Part shown: one piece after another, positions 55,759 through 64,000 of the stretch
Layout of the letters: each line of letters begins with the position of its first letter
Position numbering within the stretch: position 1 is the stretch's first letter
Source: Tubulanus polymorphus
Lineage: Eukaryota > Nemertea > Palaeonemertea > Tubulaniformes > Tubulanidae
DNA length: 64,000 nt
Reading direction: 5' to 3'
Assembly (NCBI RefSeq): GCF_964204645.1
Contig: NC_134026.1
Span: 16,262,650-16,326,649, forward strand
Program-made: the position numbers and the translations under genes
The notes under the pieces: model-generated
Database searches by the model: none
Told to the model about the DNA's origin: nothing
The model's input: only the letters and a program-made list of their open reading frames with translations

Positions 55759-56880
55759 TAACAACAACAACAACAACAACAACAGCAACAAAATACACTA
55801 TTAATACATAAAAAGATACAAGATGGAATATCATGGATTTAAACATATGATAATAAACCCTTTTAAACAAATATTGCTAAATTACTCAAGGCTTTACCTT
55901 TAGAATTTAAAAGGCGTGCGAATTGGCCTGGTAATTTCCAAAAACGAGGGAGGGTGGATGTTTTTTAGACGTCAATCCGAGAAATATGTACAATCTAATA
56001 GAAAATGTTTCTCGTCACCAACAACATTAGCTTGGCATTTGACGCAGTATCGATTTTGCCTGGCAATACCCTCGTATATACCTAACTGTAATGGCAATTT
56101 ATGATTAGACCATCTAAATCTGCACAAGGCAATTCTCAAATCTTGTGGCAAGCTATTAAGGTAATTTTCGTAGCCTCAATCTACTTTAATAAATTTGTAT
56201 GTAGAGGCACCCAGACTTTCTCTAACTTTACCCTGCCAATTTTGGATATATTGATCTCTAATCCTTTGTTGTATAAACGTTTTTGAACAAATTTACATTT
56301 ACTACTGACTGGTAAATCCAAAAATAACCTAGGTCATTAGCTTGAAACAAATTCTGTATATACATAATCCACTGATTTGAGTTACCTCTCAAATGTGATC
56401 TATATAAATAGCGATACATCATAGACGACATAGTATTTTCATCATTCAATAGTTTTGCCCTAAGGTTAAGCATACGTATCTTAATAGTAACCTCAAGGGG
56501 AAAACGACCCAGTTCCCCATATACAATTATACTGGGGGTCGATCTTCTCAACTTCAAAAGATAGTTACAAAAAGAGAAATGCACCTTTTCCAATATCCTT
56601 AGATTTTCGTACCTCATACTTCAGAACCAAATGATAAAACAGATATGACCATTGAATCAAATAAATTTAGGGCAACATCTATATCTACTGAATGCTCCTG
56701 TACTTTCTTAAGAACAAATACAGAGGCTTGCGTGGCTTGCTCAGACAAACTCTTGCGACATTTGGCAAATGTCCCATTATGGGCAAACAGGATGCCGAGG
56801 TACTTAAATCTATCGACAATTTCAATTACAATTTCATTCATAGCAGCACCTCTGCGAAGCTCGTTTTAGAATGAAAGAGG
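55759..56880 (-). mobile_element. 5'-truncated LINE copy, second family
   Basis: On the minus strand: IEIVDRFKYLGILFAHNGTF with NLFDSMVISVLSFGSEV (56841-56614), then ILEKVHFSFCNYLLKLRR and IVYGELGRFPLEV (56617-56258). A shifted frame near 56050 has CVKCQANVVGDEKHFLLDC, a Cys/His end motif. This is the region after the RT catalytic site in CR1-like LINEs. The 3' end is a TTG repeat (55761-55790 as AAC units on the plus strand). It differs from the family at 9.97 and 57.5 kb. Confidence 0.75.
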
Positions 56881-57541
56881 AAATATTGGACGTAAAGCGT
56901 GGAATCTCTTTCATACGACACTACCTACGAAACTTGCGGTAAAACAATGAATTTCGAATGTAAAAAATCAGTTAAATGCGGACACAGTAATACGAAGAAA
57001 TCGTTAGGACGAGGAGAATCGTCAGTCAATATGTCTCATTTCCCTAATAAATCAATGTCGGTACCTCAATGCTGGCGTTGTCACTTGGGGCGTGACGATG
57101 TAATCCGATAGATATTGCCGTAGTCACCTGACAGGTCATACTTGACCTAGGGGATGCTCCAGCTAAACGGTTTGGGAACTATTTTTATTGATAATGAATT
57201 CTTCATCGGCAAAAATTCTTTGTTTATATTTTATCATTTTAGTCAATTTATATGCATTTCTAGTGAACAAAGACCAATAAAACTAATATCTGTTCTATCT
57301 ATAATTATCTATAAGCTAGTTGTAAGAGCTACCAGAATATGTTTGGTATACATAGTTTAAATATCCGAGTAACCGATATATAACTCAGATCTCGATGTCA
57401 GATTTAGGTCGTGTTTTTGTTTAAATGTCCTAATTTGTCAATGATAAAAAACATTGTATGCACTTTCTATGAGAAGTAAAGCATTTAAACGACTGTAAGA
57501 CATCCCTAGAGCATACTGACGTTTTGAGCAGCCAGGTTTTG
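56881..57541. other. No gene seen; one dispersed repeat
   Basis: A stretch at 57068-57135 (ATCCGATAGATATTGCCG, AGTCACCTGACAGGTCA) matches the reverse complement of 58787-58855. Otherwise nothing recognised. Confidence 0.45.
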
Positions 57542-58950
57542 TCAATTTCAATTCATTTCATAAGAAGGCATGTTATAAGAATGTTTACAAACAGAACAAA
57601 AATAAAATTGAAAAGGCTGTCTTATGCGGGCCAAGCAAAGACCAAAAGGCCGCTATAGCAAGCACCCTTGAAAAGGAGAAAGAGAGAGAAAAAAAAAGCA
57701 AGAAAAGACAATGAAAGACAATGGAAAAATTATGAGGTTGAGATAAGCGAAGGGAGTGATTTAGGAACAATTATACCAGTTTGGGTTATCGCAAAGATGG
57801 GAGTTAGAATTTAGCTGGAGGTGAGAATGATATTTTATTTTGCGTCTGAGAAAATATCTACTGGTTGAAAATGAATTGCTTGGATGTTGTAGATTTCGCC
57901 AAATTCTTCGAAATACTAGATTGAGAGTCGATGTCAGGTAAAGTTTGTTTTGATAGCGATGAATAAGTGTGATCAAGCTGGATGTGTTTTGTGAAGATGA
58001 AAGCGTACATGTAGATAGTTTGTCGAGGGCAAAAAGAGATGAAGAATATTGTGGCGATGACATCATAGTTTGCTGGATGAAAAGAACGGGTTTTAGAGTC
58101 ATCGCACCATTTATTTTTAGGATATTTAGTTTTTCTTTTGAAAAGTGGATCAGTGAGGCCTGTGTAATTCGATGTTCTGATGATTCTAATGATTTTCTAT
58201 CGAAGAAGAACAGTTTTCGTTGTTTAAGTTTGAAGAGTGTCCCCAGGTTAGTAAACGATAGTTCAGGTGTGGGTAGATGAGGGTATGATAAAGTGTTAAG
58301 AGGGATTGTATGTCAAGGGTATGTTTTGATTAATTCATAATACATATTATTTGTAATACTTTCCTGTGTGTTTTATTAATATGCGTTGTCCAGTAGAGAT
58401 TTTCGTGAATGGTAAAGCCAAGAAAATTTATTTCAGAAACACACTCTAGTAGGGAATTTAAGAAAGGATTACGTTGGTTAATGATGGTAGATTATGTATT
58501 TTGTTTTGTCGAGATTTGGAGTTAGTTTATTGGCTAATAGCCAATCACAAAGAAAATTGAGGCCAGAATCGATGTTTTTACTGGAGTTTTTAAATTTTTG
58601 TGAGATGCTAAGCAGTTATTATCATCTGCAAATAGTATATAATCTAAGTGATTAGAGTATCTGTGAATATCATTTACGTAGATTAAAGAGATGAGAGGGC
58701 CGAGAATCGAGCCTTGGGGGACACCTAGTATGATAGAGAAGGGTGGAGGTCTGGCTTGTTTGGCATCTAGTGGAAATAATGTTCGTAGGTCACCTGGCAG
58801 GTGACTGCGCCGATATCTATCGGATAACATTGTCACGCCAGTGAAAGGGTTTAAAACGATTGCTAATCGAGTGTTACTGCTAGGTAGGATGAGATGGAGA
58901 TGGTGGTTGGATGGAGCTATGTCAAAGGAGTGTACCCTTTGGAGCATAAC
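57542..58950 (-). mobile_element. 5'-truncated LINE copy, same family as 9.97 kb
   Basis: The RT segment is at the right end (58534-58947). The C-terminal ORF part is at 57761-58102 and ends CDNPNWYNCS. The 3' UTR has GGCCTTTTGGTCTTTGCTTGG read on the minus strand. The end has the AATTG-rich tail near 57542-57560. Frames are broken between the RT and C-terminal parts. Confidence 0.7.
58534..58947 (-). pseudogene. LINE reverse transcriptase fragment
   Basis: Contains GVPQGSILGPLISLIYVNDI (RT block 4) and the catalytic YILFADDNN box (block 5), 23 residues apart as usual. The stretch before GVPQGS is unusually long and includes the dispersed repeat shared with 57068-57135, so it may be an inserted piece. 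The frame closes soon after the catalytic box. A dead copy. Confidence 0.8.
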
Positions 58951-59399
58951 ATCCTAAACCGATAGGGAGAGAAGGAACATCAAGATCTCGTATCTTGTCC
59001 GCTGAGATCAACGTATCAAGTATTACCGAAAAGGGGTTACTACAAAATGGTTCCTTTACGTAACCATTGACTACGACCGTGAGTAGCTACATTAAGAAAC
59101 TGTGTGCTTACGAAGTGGCAATGGCAATAAAACCGGCGTGCATATCGAAGTCGAGGGCGCTTCCCTTCTGACGCGCACATTCCTAAATGCGCTTGACTAG
59201 AAATGGTTGCGCTGCGAGACATCATCAACAGAGAGCGTGGAAATCGATACTAACTGTAGAATAAAATATATGTGTTTATGGAATAGTAATTCCACCAGTC
59301 GTTTCTTTGAATTGATTTTCAGTTTGAGGATTTATTATCAAGAATCCGAAATGACTTATCTGGACAGTTATAGTTACTGCTCCTAATAGATAAACAATA
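58951..59399. other. No gene seen
   Basis: Junction region between the LINE copy and the AT-rich left part of Polinton copy B; no terminal repeat found here. Confidence 0.4.
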
Positions 59400-59879
59400 G
59401 TAGTGAGATAATCTAAATCCTAATTTAAATAGAATATATTAAAAATTACATACCTTCAACTAGCCATTATTTCTATTATATTTTTTTTCAAAAATCTATT
59501 ATTTCTTTTCAAAAAGAGAATACTTTATATTTTGATAAGATTCGAATAGAAGTTGTTTAACTTAACTAAGCTAGTATTTGAAATTCTTTAACTTAACTAG
59601 CTAGTATTAAAATATTATATTTTTCTTGCTTTTTCTCTCTAATATGAAAAGAAATCTAATAAGAATAGTATTACTAATGAATACTACTTATATTGTAAGC
59701 ACCATCTTGAATTACTAATTGCCGGCGGGAAATCTAAAGAATTCTTAAATAGAATTTTAACTTTTCAGTAATAAGTAATAAAATATTTTAAGATTTATGA
59801 AGAGTCAAGATTAGCTAGAATAAATTATTCTATTTCTGATGGTATTGTCAAATGTTATTCAAAATTATGTAACCGGTTA

Positions 59880-60143
59880 ATGTCAATTAATGATGAAAAT
59901 GAATTATATAGTGATTTGAAAAATGACTACTTAGTTATGACTGAATTACAAAAATGGGTTGGATATGCTTCATTCCAATTAGGATCGGTTATGACATTAA
60001 TTTCTACTGGTGTCATAACATTTTCTAACATTAAACCTATAGTATGTAAAGATAAAAGTAAATCAGAAGATGGTGCCATACGGCACCCACACTGTGATAT
60101 TGATTGGTCAGAACAAAAATTAACTAAAATAAATGAGTTATGA
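59880..60143 (+). CDS. Polinton small protein, 87 aa or 5'-truncated
   Basis: The frame is open upstream to about 59785 without a Met, and the segment SRLARINYSISDGIVKCYSK reads like coding sequence, so the gene may be truncated at its start. A hydrophobic stretch (FQLGSVMTLISTGVITFSNI) is followed by a charged end with CxxH-like HPHCDIDW. Family unknown. It overlaps the next ATG by ATGAGTTATGA, typical of the tightly packed Polinton genes. Confidence 0.45.
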   Translation: MSINDENELYSDLKNDYLVMTELQKWVGYASFQLGSVMTLISTGVITFSNIKPIVCKDKSKSEDGAIRHPHCDIDWSEQKLTKINEL

Positions 60144-60240
60144 TATTAAGAAAAAGACTAGATCCGAGAAACAAATTAAATGGGCAAGGGAATTAGGTAA
60201 AAGATCTGCAGAATTAAAAATGCTAAGAAAAAGAAATTAA
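60133..60240 (+). CDS. Small basic protein, 35 aa
   Basis: Lys/Arg-rich short frame (MSYDIKKKTRSEKQIKWARE, ending LRKRN). Its start overlaps the previous stop. Possibly a nucleic-acid-binding peptide or simply an inter-gene frame; short length limits confidence. Confidence 0.35.
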   Translation: MSYDIKKKTRSEKQIKWARELGKRSAELKMLRKRN

Positions 60241-60245
60241 CTTAT

Positions 60246-60407
60246 ATGAATGAATCACAGAAATTATCTGATATTGATTCGAATGATAATCCATCTGATT
60301 CTTCTAATAGTGGAAGGAATAATTACTTATATATTACAATTGGGATAATCACAATTATTATATTCTCCGGTGTAATATATAAATCTAAATATAATAACAA
60401 TGGATAA
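60246..60407 (+). CDS. Small membrane protein, 53 aa
   Basis: Ser/Asn/Asp-rich N-terminus, then one hydrophobic helix (YLYITIGIITIIIFSGVIY) and a short basic end. Its stop overlaps the integrase ATG (ATGGATAA). It resembles in layout, not in sequence, the small membrane proteins of the 2-kb element. Unknown function. Confidence 0.45.
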   Translation: MNESQKLSDIDSNDNPSDSSNSGRNNYLYITIGIITIIIFSGVIYKSKYNNNG

Positions 60408-61319
60408 AACTTATTTAACAAGAAAAGTTATGGTTTCATATATTGATCAACAATGGCAAGCAGATTTAATTGACATGAAGAACTTAGAAGAACACAACAA
60501 AGGATATTTCTGGATATTAAATGTTATAGACATATTCAGTAGATACGCATGGTCAATTCCAATCAAAAATAAAACTGGTATAGAAATTACAAATGCTTTT
60601 CAGAATAAATTTAAAGAAGCTATTCCAGGTAAGATACAATTTGATGAAGTTAAGGAATTCTATAATAAACATCTTAAAAAACTATTTTCTGATAACGATG
60701 TAGAATATTTTTCAACACATTCAGATAAAAAAGCATCTATTATAGAAAGATTTAATAAAACATTAAAAACTAGAATGTGGAAATATTTTACTGCTAATGA
60801 AACATATAAATATATCGATGTGTTAGATGATTTAGTGAAAGGTTATAATAATTCTAAACATTTAAGTATTGGTATGAAACCTATACAAGCTAGAAAAGAA
60901 GATAATTCAGAAATAGTTTGGAATAACTTATATGGAGCGTTTGTTACACATGATTTCGGAGAACCTAAATTTAAAATAGGACAACACGTAAGAATATCTA
61001 AATATCGAAAAACCTTTTATAAAGGTTATACCCCAAATTTTACAGAAGAAATATTCAAGATTAAAAAGATAATATTAACTAAACCTTTTGTTTATAAATT
61101 AGAAGATTTAAAAGATGAAGAAATATTAGGTGATTTCTTTGAACAAGAATTATCACTTGTACCAGATGAAAACCCAGATGAAATAGAATACAAAACAGAA
61201 AACTATTGAAAACAAAAACTCTTAAAGGAAAAACGTATTCTTTGGTGAAATATAAAGGGTACGATGGTAAATTTAATGAATGGATTTTATCTAGTAAAAT
61301 TAAAAGAATAAATGAATAA
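60400..61319 (+). CDS. Polinton chromodomain integrase, frameshifted at the end
   Basis: The RNase-H-fold integrase inserts element DNA into host chromosomes. The catalytic residues appear as D22 (WQADLIDM), D82 (FDEVKEFYNKH) and E116 (KASIIERFNKT). The D82-E116 spacing is slightly short of the usual 35, and the residue after DE is Val where Gly is usual. The N-terminal HHCC zinc domain common in this family is not present in the 269-codon frame. A one-base deletion near 61200 relative to copy A moves the chromodomain (KYKGYDGKFNEW) out of frame, to 61319. So the core is kept but the chromodomain is lost, and activity is doubtful. Confidence 0.85.
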
Positions 61320-61923
61320 AGATTTATTTATATTTGAACCACATAATATGTTAGTTACTAGTGTAACCAACTGTGGTAAAAAACATTTCATATTAGATTT
61401 ATTAGAAACGATTTATAAGAATCATTTTGATAATATAATATTATTCTGCCCCACTTTTGAAATGAATAAAACATATAATAGAGATATAGTTAAGATAAAA
61501 AAGTTTATCACATTAGATCCTAAAACAGTAAAAGAAAATTTAGATAATTGTATTAAAATAGCAATTGATATTTATAAAGGATCAAATACATTATTCATTA
61601 TAGATGATTGTGCAAATTTACATGATTCAAAAGTGAGAGAAAGTGAGTTATGTTATTTAGCTTTCTCGGGGAGGCATTTTGGGATAACGACATGGGTTTT
61701 AAATCAAAAATATAATTCAATTGTTAAAGACTTTAGGGAGAATATAAGATTTTTAGTTTTATTTTATAACAAAGATAGAAAATCTATGCAACAATCATTG
61801 CCAGAAAATCAAATTATACCTACTGAATTACATGATGAATATATGAATAGATTAAAGAATAATAAAGGTTCAAAATTATTACTTAGACTACAATTTCCTT
61901 ATGAATATAAATTTATAAAATAA
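61312..61923 (+). CDS. Polinton packaging ATPase, Walker A altered
   Basis: A full-length frame of 203 residues. The P-loop reads SVTNCGKKH where copy A has GVTNCGKTH, so the Thr that binds magnesium-nucleotide is Lys and the first Gly is Ser. Walker B (LFIIDDCA, about 96-103) and the following GRHFGITTWVLNQ sensor-like region are intact. The start overlaps the shifted integrase stop in the context ATAAATG. The frame is open but the enzyme is predicted inactive; the change argues against selection for packaging in this copy. Confidence 0.85.
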   Translation: MNKDLFIFEPHNMLVTSVTNCGKKHFILDLLETIYKNHFDNIILFCPTFEMNKTYNRDIVKIKKFITLDPKTVKENLDNCIKIAIDIYKGSNTLFIIDDCANLHDSKVRESELCYLAFSGRHFGITTWVLNQKYNSIVKDFRENIRFLVLFYNKDRKSMQQSLPENQIIPTELHDEYMNRLKNNKGSKLLLRLQFPYEYKFIK

Positions 61924-62053
61924 GGTATTTTTAGTATTTATGTATTAGATTTCAACTAATATATGAATAAGTTTGAAATTAATAAAGGTTATTTATTATT
62001 ACTGAGGTTTCAATATAAATTTAAAAAAAAAAAATATGATTTTACATATTTTC

Positions 62054-62369
62054 TTATTCGAAATCTGTTTCATGGTGCCCTTTTTCATTCTTACCTTTGT
62101 ATATGAAATAGAAATCACCGGAACATAATTCTTCTAAATCTGTCCTAATATGTTCTGAATCTATATGTATTTCCTTTTAATCCTTCATATTCTAAGTGGA
62201 TAACTAATTTACTACCATATCTATTAGTAACTGTATCAATATTTGTAATTAGATATTTCTTATGAATTATTAATTCTGTTAACTTCCTAAATTTATAATC
62301 TACAGATTTGACGTTTGAAGTATCTTTTATTCTATTTAAGAATTCACAGTGTACTTGTTTACTCTCCAT
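62054..62369 (-). pseudogene. 117-aa conserved Polinton protein, second copy, broken
   Basis: Matches 21765-22118 closely from MESKQVHC to FRTY. About 26 bp are missing near 62140 relative to copy A, and a smaller gap lies near the start. The preserved end sequence (FYFIYKG... region) continues to 62054 in another frame. Directly upstream lies the terminal repeat rather than the polymerase, which marks one edge of the internal deletion. Confidence 0.65.
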
Positions 62370-62429
62370 TTTAATAACATCTTTTTTTATTAAAATAAAT
62401 TTTAGAAGTTATTAGATTAATATTTTAAG

Positions 62430-62576
62430 AGTAATAGGGGTTTAGTTGTTCTAGATTAAAGGTTGAGAGGGCAAGTTCATAAAAAATGAAAAATAAATTT
62501 GAGTGTGCGAGAATATATTTTTTTTATGAACTCGACCTCTCGACCTTTGATCTAGAACAACTAAACCCCTATTACT
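62430..62576. repeat. Complete tip palindrome of copy B
   Basis: AGTAATAGGGGTTTAGTTGT at 62430 is mirrored at 62557-62576. The arms of about 58 bp differ at a few positions and flank a centre with TTTGAGTGTGCGAGAATA. It ends exactly where LINE sequence resumes. Confidence 0.88.
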
Positions 62577-62850
62577 AACTTCTCTTTCAACTGATTTTAT
62601 TTCACCGTCCCAGGTTAGATTTCTGTCAATAAGAACTCCTAGAAAATATGTGACATTAACTTGTTCAATCTCTATGTTATTAATTGATATTCCCAAGTTA
62701 TGTTCCAAGAGATGACTGACTGAACACCATAAATGACGTCTTCTTTACATTTTTAATGACAACTTGTTTGTTTGAAACCAGGTATAGAAATTTGATAATT
62801 CAATGTTCACGGTTTACTGATAAACCAGTCTTCGTTACTGATACTGATTT
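62577..62850 (-). pseudogene. LINE fragment interrupted by Polinton copy B
   Basis: On the minus strand: WFQTNKLSLK near 62790, then NNIEIEQVNVTYFLGVLIDR and NLTWDGEIKSVE up to 62577. This is the RT thumb region of a LINE (FLGV.ID..LTW pattern). The reading stops abruptly at the Polinton tip; the hexamer AACTTC (62577-62582) would be the expected target duplication. Confidence 0.75.
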
Positions 62851-63956
62851 TAGAAGGACTGCACACGTAGATTCATAATAAAAATATAAAAAGTACCAGC
62901 ACTCGAATCAACAATCGAAATCGGACCGTCAAGTGCTGCCACCATGTGATACCTGACAACCAGTCTTTACATAGTCAGCTGTTGCAAAATGTTTTTTGAT
63001 AATTTTAGGACAATTATATTATAGTGATTGATAGCCTTTGCAGTGAGGTTTTATCGCATCCAACGTAGCGGTAGGATGTCATATTTAAAGGATTACGCGT
63101 GACGATGTATAGTAAGTAAAATATCGCTCATTGAAAGCTTGAAGCGTGAGATTTTCATCGCAAATGAACTAGAACATTAATCGCTCAAATATGGGTACCA
63201 GAAAATCTGGTGGAACAAAATAAATTATATCGTTTTTGATGTATTTGCTTCATCGCCGAAGGAAGCCCTAGTCACAGCCTTAATCCACAGAAAACCTCCT
63301 TACTTTTTGTACCCCTCTCCCAATCATCTGAGATAGTCTAAATAGTCTTGTAGTGTCAGGCATTGGAAGTTTCATTTATCTCCCGTCAATATTATACATC
63401 AGGTTTCACGGTATATTGCATCAATGAGATATGGCCATTGGCAGATACAATTGGTGATTCTGGAGACAGTTGCTAAAAAATAACCATCAGAAATTACATA
63501 GTGTAATGGCGAGCACTCAGTCTTCATTTAAATACCGGTACCCGTCTTCATTTAAATACCGGTACCCGATTTACCCGTACAGGGCCCGTGGGCCTCTTGT
63601 TCAAAAACCTACGTGCCTTTGTTTCCCATGGTTACTTTAAAAAATGATTTTCAACAAAGTAGGGACAGGTAAAATGGTGACATTTCCTGATAACGATGCA
63701 CGCAGAGGACCGTGTTTAGGAAGTTTTACTCACAATTAATCAAAAACTAAAACGAATACTCGAAAAAGGTAAAAAGCATATAAGACCACATATAAATGTC
63801 TGTTGATCTTGAAAATTCGAAAAATGATGATTGAAATTTGTAAGAATTTCGAAATTTTGAATGGGATAAGCAATAATTCAAGTTGAATTATCGGGAAGAC
63901 GATATCAATGTTTATAACTTCACCAGCGCACATTGTTGCATCAGATTTATAAATGA
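62851..63956. other. No gene; short duplication
   Basis: No coding sequence recognised. CTTCATTTAAATACCGGTAC occurs twice in a row (63522-63570). Confidence 0.5.
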
Positions 63957-64000
63957 GTGATACCTTAGATGATTTAGTGAAAGGTTATAATAATTCTAAA
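63957..64000 (+). pseudogene. Integrase fragment of Polinton copy D (runs off the window)
   Basis: The last 36 bases equal 60823-60858 exactly and encode LDDLVKGYNNSK of the integrase. Sequence before 63962 is unrelated, so another 5'-truncated copy starts in almost the same integrase region as copy A (15057). Confidence 0.75.

Larger units (their letters stand above)
59400..62576. mobile_element. Polinton copy B, deletion derivative with integrase and ATPase
   Basis: The left boundary is uncertain: sequence turns AT-rich near 59400 with no terminal repeat. It carries three small genes, integrase, ATPase, part of the 117-aa protein gene and a complete right tip palindrome at 62430-62576. The whole capsid block and polymerase are missing. 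The right tip cuts into a LINE, giving a clear insertion point at 62576/62577. Confidence 0.8.

Noticed and set aside
13023-62576. One giant element bounded by the two complete tip palindromes
   Set aside because: The span contains a cellular receptor gene, several unrelated elements and other Polinton ends, and the flanking hexamers (GTTGTG and AACTTC) do not match.
62451-62708. 85-codon minus-strand frame as one protein
   Set aside because: It is a chance fusion of LINE RT codons with the Polinton tip palindrome across the insertion point.

Overview
The window looks like a nuclear genome segment of an invertebrate animal, probably a marine spiralian or deuterostome. It is AT-rich, with very low gene density. 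There is one clear cellular gene: an intronless aminergic G-protein-coupled receptor at 41198-42877, most like invertebrate alpha2-type octopamine receptors. Almost everything else that can be named is mobile DNA, so the species cannot be fixed from this sequence alone.

The main content is a set of Polinton/Maverick (adintovirus-like) elements, the large self-synthesising DNA transposons that are also integrated viruses. Copy A (15034-26560) has on the + strand the C-terminal half of a chromodomain integrase and a packaging ATPase. Converging on these from the - strand are a C2H2 zinc-finger protein, the major capsid protein, a row of small structural or membrane proteins, and a protein-primed family B DNA polymerase of about 1,330 codons with many stops and frameshifts. 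Its left end is lost: the truncated integrase abuts a 2-kb element (13023-15033) with about 0.5-kb inverted repeats. Copy B (about 59400-62576) kept integrase, ATPase and small overlapping genes but lost capsid and polymerase genes. Copy C (51715-55558) is a short two-ended derivative broken by two younger insertions. Copy D begins at the last 44 bases of the window. The terminal repeats share AAAAGTGTGAGTAAAGTG-type repeats, and some tips form 130-150-bp palindromes.

Other mobile DNA includes a LINE ORF1 gene at the left edge, four or five 5'-truncated LINE 3' ends or RT fragments (9.97-11.17, 27.06-27.38, 55.76-56.88, 57.54-58.95, 62.58-62.85 kb), a 924-bp solo LTR with a 5-bp target duplication inside a 31-bp minisatellite (29.8-32.3 kb), a 418-bp hAT-like element, a 1.7-kb foldback element (44391-46095) with a solo arm at 1159-1610, and several MITE-like hairpins and tandem repeats.

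Most striking is that nearly every start codon in the Polinton capsid block sits in a T-run followed by TAAATG, the layout of poxvirus late promoters. This could mean that the element borrows the late transcription of a cytoplasmic DNA virus, as virophages do, or could simply reflect AT-rich, tightly packed genes. All calls come from reading the sequence; no database search was run.
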